Shown one piece after another: positions 36,732 through 46,438 of a stretch of 64,000 bases of DNA; position 1 is the first letter of the stretch, and each line of letters begins with the position of its first letter. Position numbers and translations under genes: made by a program. The notes beneath the pieces were generated by a model. That model worked only from the letters and a program-made list of their open reading frames with translations, did no database searches and was not told where the DNA came from. The DNA is taken from the NCBI GenBank assembly GCA_009781495.1, contig WQYA01000004.1:1-64000 (forward strand), written 5' to 3'. This DNA is from Cystobacterineae bacterium. Its GTDB lineage: Bacteria > Myxococcota > Myxococcia > Myxococcales > Myxococcaceae.

Positions 36732-39700
36732 ATGAGTATTTCAAGCGTCACCATCGACGCCAATGAAGCCGTTGCGTCGGTTGCCCATCGGCTCTCTGAG
36801 GTTATCGCCATCTACCCCATTACCCCTTCCTCCTCTATGGGGGAGCTTGCGGACGAATGGTCCGCCGCCGGGAAGAAAAACATTTGGGGACAAGTCCCCT
36901 CTGTGGCCCAATTCCAGTCCGAAGGCGGCGCTGCCGGCGCTGCGCACGGCGCTTTGCAGGCGGGGGCGCTGTGCACGACGTTTACGGCTTCGCAGGGCCT
37001 TCTTCTCATGGTTCCCAACCTCTATAAAATCGCCGGCGAGTTGACGCCCTTCTGCATGCATGTTGCCGCCCGCAGCCTCGCCACCCATGCCCTCTCCATT
37101 TTCGGCGACCACTCCGACGTCATGGCCTGCCGCCAAACCGGCTTTGCCATGCTGTGCTCCAGCTCCGTGCAACAAGCCCAGGACTTTGCCGCCATCGCCC
37201 ACGTGGCCAGCCTCAAAACCCGCGTGCCCTTCCTCCACTTCTTCGACGGCTTTCGCACCTCCCATGAGGTGGCCAAAATTGTTCCGCTGCCGGACGAGGT
37301 GCTGCTGAAGCTGATGCCGGAGCAGGAAATTGCCGCCTTCCGCAAACACGCGCTCACGCCGGATGCGCCCCTCATCCGCGGCACGGCGCAAAACCCCGAC
37401 ACCTTCTTCCAAGCGCGTGAGGCCGTTAACCACTTCTATGAGGCTTGCCCCAACACCGTCCAGGAAACCATGGACGCTTTCGCGAAGCTGACAGGACGCC
37501 ATTATAAACTCTTCCAATATGAGGGGGACGCTGAGGCGGAGCGCGTCATCGTCGTTATGGGCTCCGGCGCAGAGTCCACGCATGAAATGGTGGACTGGCT
37601 GCGCGCTAGAGGCGAGCGCGTCGGCGTCCTCAAAGTCCACCTCTACCGGCCCCTGGACGCCAAGGCCCTCCTCCAGGCCCTCCCCAAAACCACCCGCGCC
37701 CTTGCTGTCCTGGACAGGACGAAGGAGCCGGGCGCACTCGGGGAGCCCCTCTGGCAGGACGTGCTGGCCGCACTCGCCGAAAACCCCGACATCCTCCCCC
37801 AAACCCCTCGCCTCATCGGCGGACGCTTTGGTTTGTCTTCCAAGGAATATACGCCGGCCATGGCCAAGGCCGTTTTTGACGAGCTTCAAAAGGAAACGCC
37901 CAAAAACCACTTCACCGTCGGCATTTTTGACGACGTGACGCACCACTCTTTGCCCTTTGACGCTTCTTTGGACATTGAGCCGAAGGAAGTCGTGCGCGCC
38001 ATGTTTTTTGGACTGGGCTCCGACGGCACCGTCGGCAGCAATAAAAATTCTATTAAAATTATCGGCGACGGCACCCCCTTCTTCGCCCAGGCTTATTTTG
38101 TTTATGACTCCAAAAAGTCGGGGGCTGTTACCATTTCACATTTGCGCTTTGGGCCTAAGCCCATACGCTCGTCCTATCTCATCGGTCAGGCCAATTTCGT
38201 CGCTTGTCATGCGCCTCAACTCATGGAGAAACTCGACGTGCTGGGCAAGGCCGCTGTGGGCGCCAGCTTCTTGCTGAATACACATTGGGGCCCGGAGGAA
38301 ATTTGGGACAAGCTGCCTGTGGAAGTCCAACAACAACTTATTCAAAAACAACTTAAGTTTTATGTCATCGACGGCTTCAAAGTCGCTGCCGAGGCCGGGC
38401 TTGACAAACGCATCAGCACCGTCATGCAGTCCTGCTTCTTCGCCCTCTCGGGCGTCCTCCCCAGAGAAGAGGCCATTGCGGCTATGAAGCATGCCGTGCG
38501 CAAAACCTATGGCAAACGCGGAGAGCATGTCGTCCTCAAAAACTTCGCCGCTATAGACGCTTCGCTGGCGCACCTCTATGAGGTAAAAGTACCCTCCCAC
38601 ACCACCACCTCCCGAAAAAAGCCCCCTGCTGTCCCCCCCGAAGCCCCCCCCTTCGTCCAAAAAGTGACGGCGGCCATGCTGGCCGGCGACGGAGACTTGC
38701 TGCCCGTCAGCGCCTTCCCCGTCGACGGGACTTGGCCCACGGGCACAACCCGCTGGGAGAAACGCGCCATCGCCTTGGAAATACCCATTTGGGAGCCGGG
38801 CCTCTGCATTCAATGCAACAAGTGCGCCCTCGTCTGCCCCCATGCGGCCATACGCGTCAAAGCCTATGGGGCGGAGCGCAATACGCAGGCGCCCTCCAGT
38901 TTCCGCAGCCAGGACTATAAGGGCAACGAGTTGGGCAAAGCCGAAAACGGCCAGCCTTGGAAATATGTCGTCCAGGTGGCGCCGGACGACTGCACCGGTT
39001 GCAGCATTTGCGTCGCCGTCTGCCCCGCCAAGGACAAGGCCAACCCCCAACGCAAGGCCCTCAACATGCAGCCCGTGGAACAACACCGCGAGGCGGAGCA
39101 GGAAAATTTCAAATTCTTCCTCGACATTCCGCCTTTCGAGCGCAGCCGCGTGCGTTTGGACGTCAAAGGCTCCCAATTCTTTGAGCCTCTCTTCGAGTTT
39201 TCAGGCGCCTGCACGGGCTGCGGTGAAACTCCCTATGTCAAACTGCTCAGCCAAATGTTTGGCGACCGCGCCCTCATCGCCAATGCGACGGGATGCTCCT
39301 CCATTTATGGGGCCAACCTTCCCACCTCGCCCTATTGTACCAATGCGCAGGGACGGGGGCCGGCTTGGTCCAACTCCTTGTTTGAGGACAATGCCGAATT
39401 CGGCGCAGGCATGCGTCTGGCTTTGGATGCACGCGCGGAGCAGGCGCGCGCTTTGCTCGTCGCCCTCAAGGACAAGTTGGGAGACGCCCTCGTCGACGCT
39501 CTGCTGAAGGCCCCACAAAACAACGAGGCCGAAATCCAACAGCAGCGCTGCCACGTCGCGGAACTCAAAAAACGGTTGCCCGCCATGGAAGGGCCTTTGG
39601 CACGGCGTTTGGAGCTTTTGGCGGATGCGCTGGTGAAAAAGTCCCTGTGGATATTGGGGGGAGACGGGTGGGCTTATGACATCGGCTATGGTGGGGTGGA

Positions 39701-40298
39701 CCACATCCTCGCCTCCACCCTGGACGTCAACATTCTCGTCCTCGACACCGAAGTCTATTCCAATACGGGCGGCCAACAGTCCAAAGCCACCCCCCTCGGC
39801 GCCGCCGCCAAATTCGCCGCCGCCGGCAAAACCACCGCCAAAAAAGACTTGGGACTCATGGCGATGACTTATGGCACGGCCTATGTCGCCAGCGTGGCGC
39901 TGGGGGCGCGCGACGCGCAAACGATTAAAGCTTTCCAGGAAGCCGAAAGCCACGCGGGGCCTTCTCTCATTGTCGCTTTGAGTCCTTGCATCGCCCACGG
40001 CTATGACTTGGCCAGCTCCCTGGAGCAGCAACGCCTGGCCGTTGAGGCCGGCGCCTGGCCGCTCTACCGCTATAATCCACAGCGACGCCAAACAGGCGAA
40101 AACCCCCTGCAACTGGACAGCGGCGCTTTGAAGGCCTCCATGAGCGACTACCTCCAAAACGAAAACCGCTTCCGTGTTATTCAAGCGAGCCACCCGGAGC
40201 GCTATGCCCATTTCGCCACCCACGCCCAGGAACAAGCCACGCAGCGGCGCAAACTCTATGAGCACCTGGCGCAATTCGGAAAGGCCGACCCAAAGTAG
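36732..40298 (+). CDS. nifJ: Pyruvate:ferredoxin (flavodoxin) oxidoreductase, single chain
   Basis: IAIYPITPSSSMGELADEW; two 4Fe-4S motifs CIQCNKCALVCPH, CTGCSICVAVCP; TPP-binding GDGWAYDIGYGGVDH, LDTEVYSNTGGQQSKATPLGAAAKF. Confidence 0.97.
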   Translation: MSISSVTIDANEAVASVAHRLSEVIAIYPITPSSSMGELADEWSAAGKKNIWGQVPSVAQFQSEGGAAGAAHGALQAGALCTTFTASQGLLLMVPNLYKIAGELTPFCMHVAARSLATHALSIFGDHSDVMACRQTGFAMLCSSSVQQAQDFAAIAHVASLKTRVPFLHFFDGFRTSHEVAKIVPLPDEVLLKLMPEQEIAAFRKHALTPDAPLIRGTAQNPDTFFQAREAVNHFYEACPNTVQETMDAFAKLTGRHYKLFQYEGDAEAERVIVVMGSGAESTHEMVDWLRARGERVGVLKVHLYRPLDAKALLQALPKTTRALAVLDRTKEPGALGEPLWQDVLAALAENPDILPQTPRLIGGRFGLSSKEYTPAMAKAVFDELQKETPKNHFTVGIFDDVTHHSLPFDASLDIEPKEVVRAMFFGLGSDGTVGSNKNSIKIIGDGTPFFAQAYFVYDSKKSGAVTISHLRFGPKPIRSSYLIGQANFVACHAPQLMEKLDVLGKAAVGASFLLNTHWGPEEIWDKLPVEVQQQLIQKQLKFYVIDGFKVAAEAGLDKRISTVMQSCFFALSGVLPREEAIAAMKHAVRKTYGKRGEHVVLKNFAAIDASLAHLYEVKVPSHTTTSRKKPPAVPPEAPPFVQKVTAAMLAGDGDLLPVSAFPVDGTWPTGTTRWEKRAIALEIPIWEPGLCIQCNKCALVCPHAAIRVKAYGAERNTQAPSSFRSQDYKGNELGKAENGQPWKYVVQVAPDDCTGCSICVAVCPAKDKANPQRKALNMQPVEQHREAEQENFKFFLDIPPFERSRVRLDVKGSQFFEPLFEFSGACTGCGETPYVKLLSQMFGDRALIANATGCSSIYGANLPTSPYCTNAQGRGPAWSNSLFEDNAEFGAGMRLALDARAEQARALLVALKDKLGDALVDALLKAPQNNEAEIQQQRCHVAELKKRLPAMEGPLARRLELLADALVKKSLWILGGDGWAYDIGYGGVDHILASTLDVNILVLDTEVYSNTGGQQSKATPLGAAAKFAAAGKTTAKKDLGLMAMTYGTAYVASVALGARDAQTIKAFQEAESHAGPSLIVALSPCIAHGYDLASSLEQQRLAVEAGAWPLYRYNPQRRQTGENPLQLDSGALKASMSDYLQNENRFRVIQASHPERYAHFATHAQEQATQRRKLYEHLAQFGKADPK

Positions 40299-40384
40299 TG
40301 GGGCAGAGTTTTAAATAGACGGGGGTGAGGGGGCACCGCGGTTCATTGCGAATGGCGTGCGGAGGTTTCTTTGTCCCATTGGAC

Positions 40385-40431
40385 GGGGGTGAGGGGGTTT
40401 TTGCCGGTCAGGCATAAACCCCCTCGCCCCC
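40385..40431. repeat. Dispersed hairpin repeat, copy 2
   Basis: gggggtgagggggtttttgccggtcaggcataaaccccctcgccccc, long near-perfect stem. Confidence 0.85.
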
Positions 40432-40490
40432 AGCTCTCTGGCTTCCAAAACGCCTCCCACCAAAGTGTATAAACTTAAGCTAAACCCGCC

Positions 40491-41492
40491 CTAAAACACA
40501 GCATCCAACCCCAGAGACAAAGCTGTGTCGAGCTTCTTCACAGCAACGTCGGCCGGCTGACTGTCATATTTGAATGTCAAAGCGGTACTTACGGAGAAAA
40601 TGTGGGTGAGGCGTACGGAAATTTTGGTGGTGGAATTTATCCAAAAACGTTGCACCTCCAGCACATTCAACAACACTTCAAAATCTTCCCCAAAGCTGAT
40701 GCCCTCTGTCAGCATATAGCGAAAACTCAAAGCCGCACGCGGCGCGATAATGTTGACATTGGACAGGTTTCTGGATCCATCGGGAATGTCGGCCGGGTCC
40801 AACAGGGGAATTTCAGCGTTGGTCGGGTAATAGCGAAAACGGGACTCATAGGCATAACGAAGACCGAAGTCCGTTGTCAGCAGCATTTTGGGGGCGCTGC
40901 CCACTTTGCTGTCCAACCAAATAACACCCGTTCCAATTTCAGCAAAAGGTCGCGACTCTATGGATTTGATATGATCGAAGTCTATACCCCCAAGCACATA
41001 GCCGCTCAGCATAGGGTTAAACCTCCTGTCGATACGCAAGTCCACACCCCCCTGCATCGCTATGTCAGAATAATTCTCCGCCGTCCCTAAACGTGCCCGC
41101 CCATAGGCGCCATAAACCTGGCCCCCAAAAATCCAATCCGCCGTCTTATAGGAAACGGCTACCTTCCCATTCAACGTAATGCTGCTCGCATTCCCATAAA
41201 GGAACATGAGGTTTAAATTGGCAGAAGTCGTCCAAGGGGAGGGGGGCGGCGCATTTTCGTCCACCACAGCAACCGCTTGCGCCTCCGAAGGCTTCAGCGC
41301 GTTTTCCATCAGCTCAACAGCTTTCTGCGCAGCTTCAGCAGCAGCCTGGGCGGCCTTGGCTGCTTGCAAAGCCGCCTCTGCCGTCTGCTCTGCTGAAGGT
41401 GCTGCAGGCGTTTCCTGAGCAGCAGGCGCCAAAGCAGCTTCCTGCGGAGCTTGAGAAAAAAGCAAAGCTGCAACAGCGACTCCAATCCACAT
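40491..41492 (-). CDS. DUF481-like outer membrane protein with Ala-rich coiled N-terminus
   Basis: Signal peptide; NLMFLYGNASSITLNGKVAVSYKTADWIFGGQVYGAYGRARL; C-terminal F. Confidence 0.8.
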   Translation of the reverse strand: MWIGVAVAALLFSQAPQEAALAPAAQETPAAPSAEQTAEAALQAAKAAQAAAEAAQKAVELMENALKPSEAQAVAVVDENAPPPSPWTTSANLNLMFLYGNASSITLNGKVAVSYKTADWIFGGQVYGAYGRARLGTAENYSDIAMQGGVDLRIDRRFNPMLSGYVLGGIDFDHIKSIESRPFAEIGTGVIWLDSKVGSAPKMLLTTDFGLRYAYESRFRYYPTNAEIPLLDPADIPDGSRNLSNVNIIAPRAALSFRYMLTEGISFGEDFEVLLNVLEVQRFWINSTTKISVRLTHIFSVSTALTFKYDSQPADVAVKKLDTALSLGLDAVF

Positions 41493-41622
41493 ATGAATGT
41501 CCTTTCTTGTGTTTTCTCAAAACGAGAAAAAACCATGCTGAAAAAATTTTTCAAACCAAAGTGCGTTTTTTTTGCAGTCTCCCTATGGAAACCAACCCCT
41601 CTCCCATAATCCCCTTGGACGG

Positions 41623-41638
41623 GGTTTTCATGAAAACC
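41623..41638. promoter_or_regulatory. Perfect 16-bp palindrome ggttttcatgaaaacc
   Basis: Self-complementary, in the intergenic region upstream of the DUF481-like gene. Confidence 0.5.
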
Positions 41639-41698
41639 CTCTGGAAAATTTGTTCGCTGCCCTGTCGCCTTCTCCCCTTCGGCCTTTGTGTGCAAACC

Positions 41699-43126
41699 TC
41701 ATGCGGGTTTGTGGGTCTGTATGTCGTATTGCTGTAACTTGCGGTAGAGCGTCGTTCGGTCAAAACCCAAAATTTGCGCTGCACGCCGCTTGTTCCCGCC
41801 GACATATTCCAGCACCTTTAAAATATAGCGGCGCTCCACCTCATCCATGGGAAGCCAAGTGGCCGGCTCAGCAACATCTATGGTTTCGAGTTTGTCCTTG
41901 TGACGAATCCTCTCCGGAAAATCCTCCAGAGACAAAACCTCTCCCTGGCTGATGGCAATGGCGCGCTCAATGCAATTTTGCAGCTCGCGTATGTTGCCGG
42001 GCCATGGGTAGGCCAACAGACGCTCCATTACCTCGGGGCTGAATCCACGGACGGGTTTCTGGCCTTTGCGTTTTCCAAAACGCTCTACAAAATGCTGCGC
42101 AAGCAACAAAACGTCGTTGCCCCGCGCACGCAGCGGAGGCAATTCAATGGGAATCACATTGAGACGGTAATAGAGGTCTTCACGAAACTTCTTCGTCTTC
42201 ACCGCCTCCTCTAAATCCACATTGGTCGCCGCTACTATGCGCGTCTCAAAACCCACCTCACGGTTGCCCCCTACCGGACGTACCTTCCTCTCCTGCAACG
42301 CACGCAACAACTTGGGTTGCATGCTCAAAGGAAGCTCCCCCACTTCATCCAAAAACAAAGTCCCCTCATTCGCTTCGCGGAATACCCCCATCCTGTCGGA
42401 GTGCGCATCCGTAAACGCCCCCTTCACATGCCCAAATAACTCACTCTCCAACAAAGTCTCCGGCATCGCCCCACAGTTAATCGCAACAAAGGCCCCCTCC
42501 TTAAACTCACTTAAACGGTGCAATGCCCGCGCTACCAACTCCTTTCCTGTCCCACTCTCCCCCGTAATGAGAATGGAAGAGGACAACGCCGCCACACGCT
42601 CAATGAGACGAAACACTTCTCTCATGGCGGCGCCTTCACCAATCAACTCACCAAACCCCTGCGTCGACGCAATGGCTTTGCGCAAATGCGTCAACTCCTC
42701 GCGCATGCTGTAGTGCTGCACAGCCCTGTCCAACGTCAACGCCAAAGCATCAAACTCAAGCGGCTTGGTAATAAAGTCATAGGCGCCGGCTCGCACAGAA
42801 GAAATGGCCGTCTCTATGCTTCCATAGGCCGTAATAATAATCACCGGTAACCCGGGCCTTAGTTTGCCTATCTCCAAACATAAGTCGATGCCGGAGCTTT
42901 GGTTGAGGTTGAGGTCCGTCACCACCACGTCAAATTTCTTGTCGGCAGCCCCCATACGCTCAAGCGCCTGCTTGGCCGAAGAGCACCAGTCTACTTTGAA
43001 ATTGCGCGCCTTCAAATGCAGCCGAATCAGCTCGCCCAACGGCACATCATCATCCACCACCAAAACACGCCCGCGTGGACGCTTCGGCAAAGGCAAAACC
43101 GCTTCTGTTCCTGCGGGTTCTTTCAT
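41699..43126 (-). CDS. NtrC-family sigma-54-dependent response regulator
   Basis: REC; GESGTGKELVARALH; GAFTDA; C-terminal Fis HTH NKRRAAQILGFDRTTLYRKLQQY. Confidence 0.97.
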   Translation of the reverse strand: MKEPAGTEAVLPLPKRPRGRVLVVDDDVPLGELIRLHLKARNFKVDWCSSAKQALERMGAADKKFDVVVTDLNLNQSSGIDLCLEIGKLRPGLPVIIITAYGSIETAISSVRAGAYDFITKPLEFDALALTLDRAVQHYSMREELTHLRKAIASTQGFGELIGEGAAMREVFRLIERVAALSSSILITGESGTGKELVARALHRLSEFKEGAFVAINCGAMPETLLESELFGHVKGAFTDAHSDRMGVFREANEGTLFLDEVGELPLSMQPKLLRALQERKVRPVGGNREVGFETRIVAATNVDLEEAVKTKKFREDLYYRLNVIPIELPPLRARGNDVLLLAQHFVERFGKRKGQKPVRGFSPEVMERLLAYPWPGNIRELQNCIERAIAISQGEVLSLEDFPERIRHKDKLETIDVAEPATWLPMDEVERRYILKVLEYVGGNKRRAAQILGFDRTTLYRKLQQYDIQTHKPA

Positions 43127-43286
43127 GAAACTCCCACTCCATTATAGCCAAGCTCCCCGGCCCGGGAAAGCCCCTCCTTCCCCTTCTCTTGCCGCTTCCC
43201 TTTTTCTCGGCCCCCCTCTCTCCACTTCTTTGTATGTGCGCACGCATGAGCACGTCTTCTTCTTTACACGGCATTGAGGGCTGCCT

Positions 43287-44591
43287 TCAAGCCTTCGCTG
43301 AAGGCTGTTTCCCGTGGCGGCGGAGAATACGCGCCACTTTGCGCGCAACGTCGGTAGGGTCCAAGGGCAGGGGAATATAGTCATGTATGCCAACGCCAAT
43401 GGAGGTGGTCATCAGCTCCAAATCATCTTCGGGCCCACAAAGCACAATGGGGGGGGCCTGCGGGGTTGCCAGCAACTTCTTGCAAACAGCCAAACCTTGC
43501 CGGCCGTCTTGCGCAAGCACCATCACCAATCCATAGCCAATGAGGTTGTCGCCTTGCTGAATGCGGACACTTTTGACAGCAGAAGCCCCAAGCGTTGTCA
43601 GCAAAGTGTCGCGCGAAGCTGCATCCATATTCAACTCCAACAGGGCAACCGGCGGCGCATCCGCATCGCTTAGCCAACACTCAGAAACGGGGCCTGGGAC
43701 GGGAGTCCTCGGTGGGCGAGCTGTTTTTAGCCCGCTTTCTTTATAGGCTCGAATCAACTCCTTGCGCATTTCATCTGCTGAAGAAAACCGCGCGCTCCTT
43801 TGTTTGGCAAGGGCACGCATGACAAAGGCTTCCATCGCTACCGGCACCTCCCGCTCAGGAAAAGCTTGACGCAAGGACATGGGCTCACGGTAGAGGTGCG
43901 CCGACAATGTCTCAATGCTGCCATCCGAAACAAAGGGAGGCTGTCCGGAAATTAACTCATATACCACACACCCTAGAGAATATAAATCACTGCGCGCATC
44001 CAAATCCACACCACGACATTGCTCAGGAGACATATAGGCAGCCGTGCCGTGTACATGCCCCTGCTGCGTCACACGCGGCTCATCCTCGTCGCGCAAAAAA
44101 GCAATGCCAAAATCCACCACCCTCACAAAATCTTCCCTGGACTCTGTCTTGTTTTCCTCCGTGTTGCAGAGCATAATGTTGGCCGGTTTCAAGTCTCTGT
44201 GAATAATGCCCAGTTTGTGAGCAGAAGAAAGCACATCCAAAATCTGCTCCGTCATGTTGACAATTCGAGGAAGCGACAAAAAACCTTGCACCGCCAATAC
44301 ATCCGTTAGCTCTATGCCATTAATAAACTCCATCGCAATATAAGGCATCCCCTGGTGAATACCAAAATCATAAATCCGTACGGCATGAGGGTTGTCCAGC
44401 TTCGCCAACACAATGGCTTCCCGGCGAAAACGCTCCATGGCGTTGTCTTTTTTTACCAAGTGGGCATGCAAAATCTTCAACGCCACCTTGCGCTTCAAAT
44501 GAAGGTGGGTGCCCTCATAGACAACACCCATGCCTCCCTTCGCAATGACACGTTCCACCCTAAACTTTCCTGAAATAACCTCTCCTATCAC
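43287..44591 (-). CDS. Ser/Thr protein kinase with C-terminal degenerate receiver-like domain
   Basis: AKGGMGVVYEGTHL, IIHRDLKPANIML, VDFGIAFL; C-terminal VALLELNMD...GIHDYIPLPLDPTDVARKVARILRRH. Confidence 0.92.
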   Translation of the reverse strand: MIGEVISGKFRVERVIAKGGMGVVYEGTHLHLKRKVALKILHAHLVKKDNAMERFRREAIVLAKLDNPHAVRIYDFGIHQGMPYIAMEFINGIELTDVLAVQGFLSLPRIVNMTEQILDVLSSAHKLGIIHRDLKPANIMLCNTEENKTESREDFVRVVDFGIAFLRDEDEPRVTQQGHVHGTAAYMSPEQCRGVDLDARSDLYSLGCVVYELISGQPPFVSDGSIETLSAHLYREPMSLRQAFPEREVPVAMEAFVMRALAKQRSARFSSADEMRKELIRAYKESGLKTARPPRTPVPGPVSECWLSDADAPPVALLELNMDAASRDTLLTTLGASAVKSVRIQQGDNLIGYGLVMVLAQDGRQGLAVCKKLLATPQAPPIVLCGPEDDLELMTTSIGVGIHDYIPLPLDPTDVARKVARILRRHGKQPSAKA

Positions 44592-44650
44592 CCCCCTAGC
44601 TTATGTATGAAACCTTAGCAGAGACCAGTGAAAACGCCTAAGGAGCCCCC

Positions 44651-46438
44651 ATGTCTCAACTCAATAAGCTCATCCAAACTTTGTTTCCAAGGCTTTTTCA
44701 CCGCCTCGTCGCTCTTATTTTTCTCATTACCCTGCCGTTGGCGCTGGGCTTGGCCTGGGCAAATGCCACAGGCTTTTGGGACAGAATCAAACTCTATGTC
44801 TTCCGCTTGGACAGCGCCTTGTCAGAGCATGCAGCTTCTGAAGTCCTCCACCACCTTGAGCAAGCCCAAAGCCAACTTACCGCTATGGGCATCGCCTTGC
44901 TTGAAGGCGGCGAAACTTCGGATGAGGAGCGCCTCAACCTCGTCGGAAATGTTTTGGCCGAGTCCAAGTTGCTGGACTTCATCGCCGTCTATGGCCCCGA
45001 CATGCAACGCCGCCTCGTCGCCAAAGCCCTCGGCTCCATGGACCCGCTTACCCTCCCGGAAAACCTGTCGGAGTTCCGCTTCATTGAAAACAAGGCCGAA
45101 CGCCTCGGGCTTGGCAATATTGTGGCCGGGAGCAACGGCCCCATGCTGGAAATCGTCCTGAGGATTTCTGAGCCTACAGAAAACCAAGCCCGCGCCTGGC
45201 TCTATTCCCAAATGAACCTCAGTGTCTTTTGCAAACTCACCGCGGACTTGCAGGAAAAACTCCCCTTCCGCCCCAACTCGGTTTTTATCATCGACAACGA
45301 GGGACGCTTGCTTGCCCACCCCAATGCCCAACTCCTGGACAAAAAAGAAAACTTCTCCCCCGGCAACCTCTTCGAAACCCTCGGTGGGGTGGCCAGCATC
45401 GCCAACTATAAGGGGGCGGCCGAATTCGAAGAGGGGGGGGTATCCATGATGGGGGCCGTTCTGCCCATCGCCGAGCTCGGTTGGGGTGTGGTGGTAACCC
45501 ACCCCAGTGAGGATGCTTTTAGAGACCTTAAATCCGCCCTCACCTGGACTTTGCGCAGCCTTGTCGCCTGCCTCGCGCTGGCGCTGGTTGCCGGTATTTT
45601 TTTGGCCAGGCGCATCAGCAAGCCCTTGCAATCGCTGAATTTGTCCACACAACTTTTGGCCAAGCGCCAGTTTGAAAACGTCGAGCCCGCCCTCTGTGCG
45701 CGCTCGGACGAGTTTGGACAGCTTGCCAGGTCCTTCGAGCAGATGTTTCTAGAGCTCAAAGCTTATGAGCATCAGTTAATTCAGGAGACCCAAGTCCGTG
45801 CGGCGCTCTCGCGCTATCTGCCTGCCGACATTGTCGAAAACCTCATTCAAAACCCCGGCGCACTCAAACTGGGAGGGGAGCGGCGCTTTGTAACGGTATT
45901 ATTTTGCGACATTATTGGATTTACCTATATTTCGGAGGCCCTGCCCCCTGAAACCGTTGTCTCTTTGCTCAATGAACTTTTCAGTATAGCTACGGAGATT
46001 ATTCACAAACGTAAAGGAATTATTGACAAATTTATAGGAGATTGCATTATGGCCGTATGGGGTGTCCCGGAGTCTCGGCCGAACGATGCGGAGATGGCTC
46101 TGTTGGCAGCTGAAGATTTGCGGCGTTGGTTGGAGGTAGGCAACCGGCGGTGGCGTCAAAAATGGGGCGTGGAAATACAGCTGGCAATGGGAATGCACTC
46201 CGGGATGGCCGTGGCCGGTAACATTGGCAGTGAAAAACGTATGGACTATACCGTCATTGGAGACACCGTCAACATCGCAGCCCGTCTTGAAAACTCTGCC
46301 CAGGCAGGACAAATTTTGGTGAGCGAAGCCACACGCGCCCTCATTAAAGAAGACACTTCCCCCTCTTTCAAACGCGTCGGCGACAAAACCTTGCGCGGAA
46401 AGTCCATGACGACACTCGTCTATGAGGTGCTGGAATGA
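44651..46438 (+). CDS. Class III adenylate/guanylate cyclase with extracytoplasmic sensor and HAMP domain
   Basis: RFVTVLFCDIIGFTYISEALPPETVVSLLNELFSIATEIIHKRKGIIDKFIGDCIMAVWG; YTVIGDTVNIAARLEN. Confidence 0.95.
   Translation: MSQLNKLIQTLFPRLFHRLVALIFLITLPLALGLAWANATGFWDRIKLYVFRLDSALSEHAASEVLHHLEQAQSQLTAMGIALLEGGETSDEERLNLVGNVLAESKLLDFIAVYGPDMQRRLVAKALGSMDPLTLPENLSEFRFIENKAERLGLGNIVAGSNGPMLEIVLRISEPTENQARAWLYSQMNLSVFCKLTADLQEKLPFRPNSVFIIDNEGRLLAHPNAQLLDKKENFSPGNLFETLGGVASIANYKGAAEFEEGGVSMMGAVLPIAELGWGVVVTHPSEDAFRDLKSALTWTLRSLVACLALALVAGIFLARRISKPLQSLNLSTQLLAKRQFENVEPALCARSDEFGQLARSFEQMFLELKAYEHQLIQETQVRAALSRYLPADIVENLIQNPGALKLGGERRFVTVLFCDIIGFTYISEALPPETVVSLLNELFSIATEIIHKRKGIIDKFIGDCIMAVWGVPESRPNDAEMALLAAEDLRRWLEVGNRRWRQKWGVEIQLAMGMHSGMAVAGNIGSEKRMDYTVIGDTVNIAARLENSAQAGQILVSEATRALIKEDTSPSFKRVGDKTLRGKSMTTLVYEVLE

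Noticed and set aside
36741-40274. Long minus-strand ORFs (401, 346, 357 aa) antisense to PFOR
   Set aside because: The plus strand encodes an unmistakable NifJ with all motifs; the antisense ORFs follow from codon bias and have no recognisable domains.
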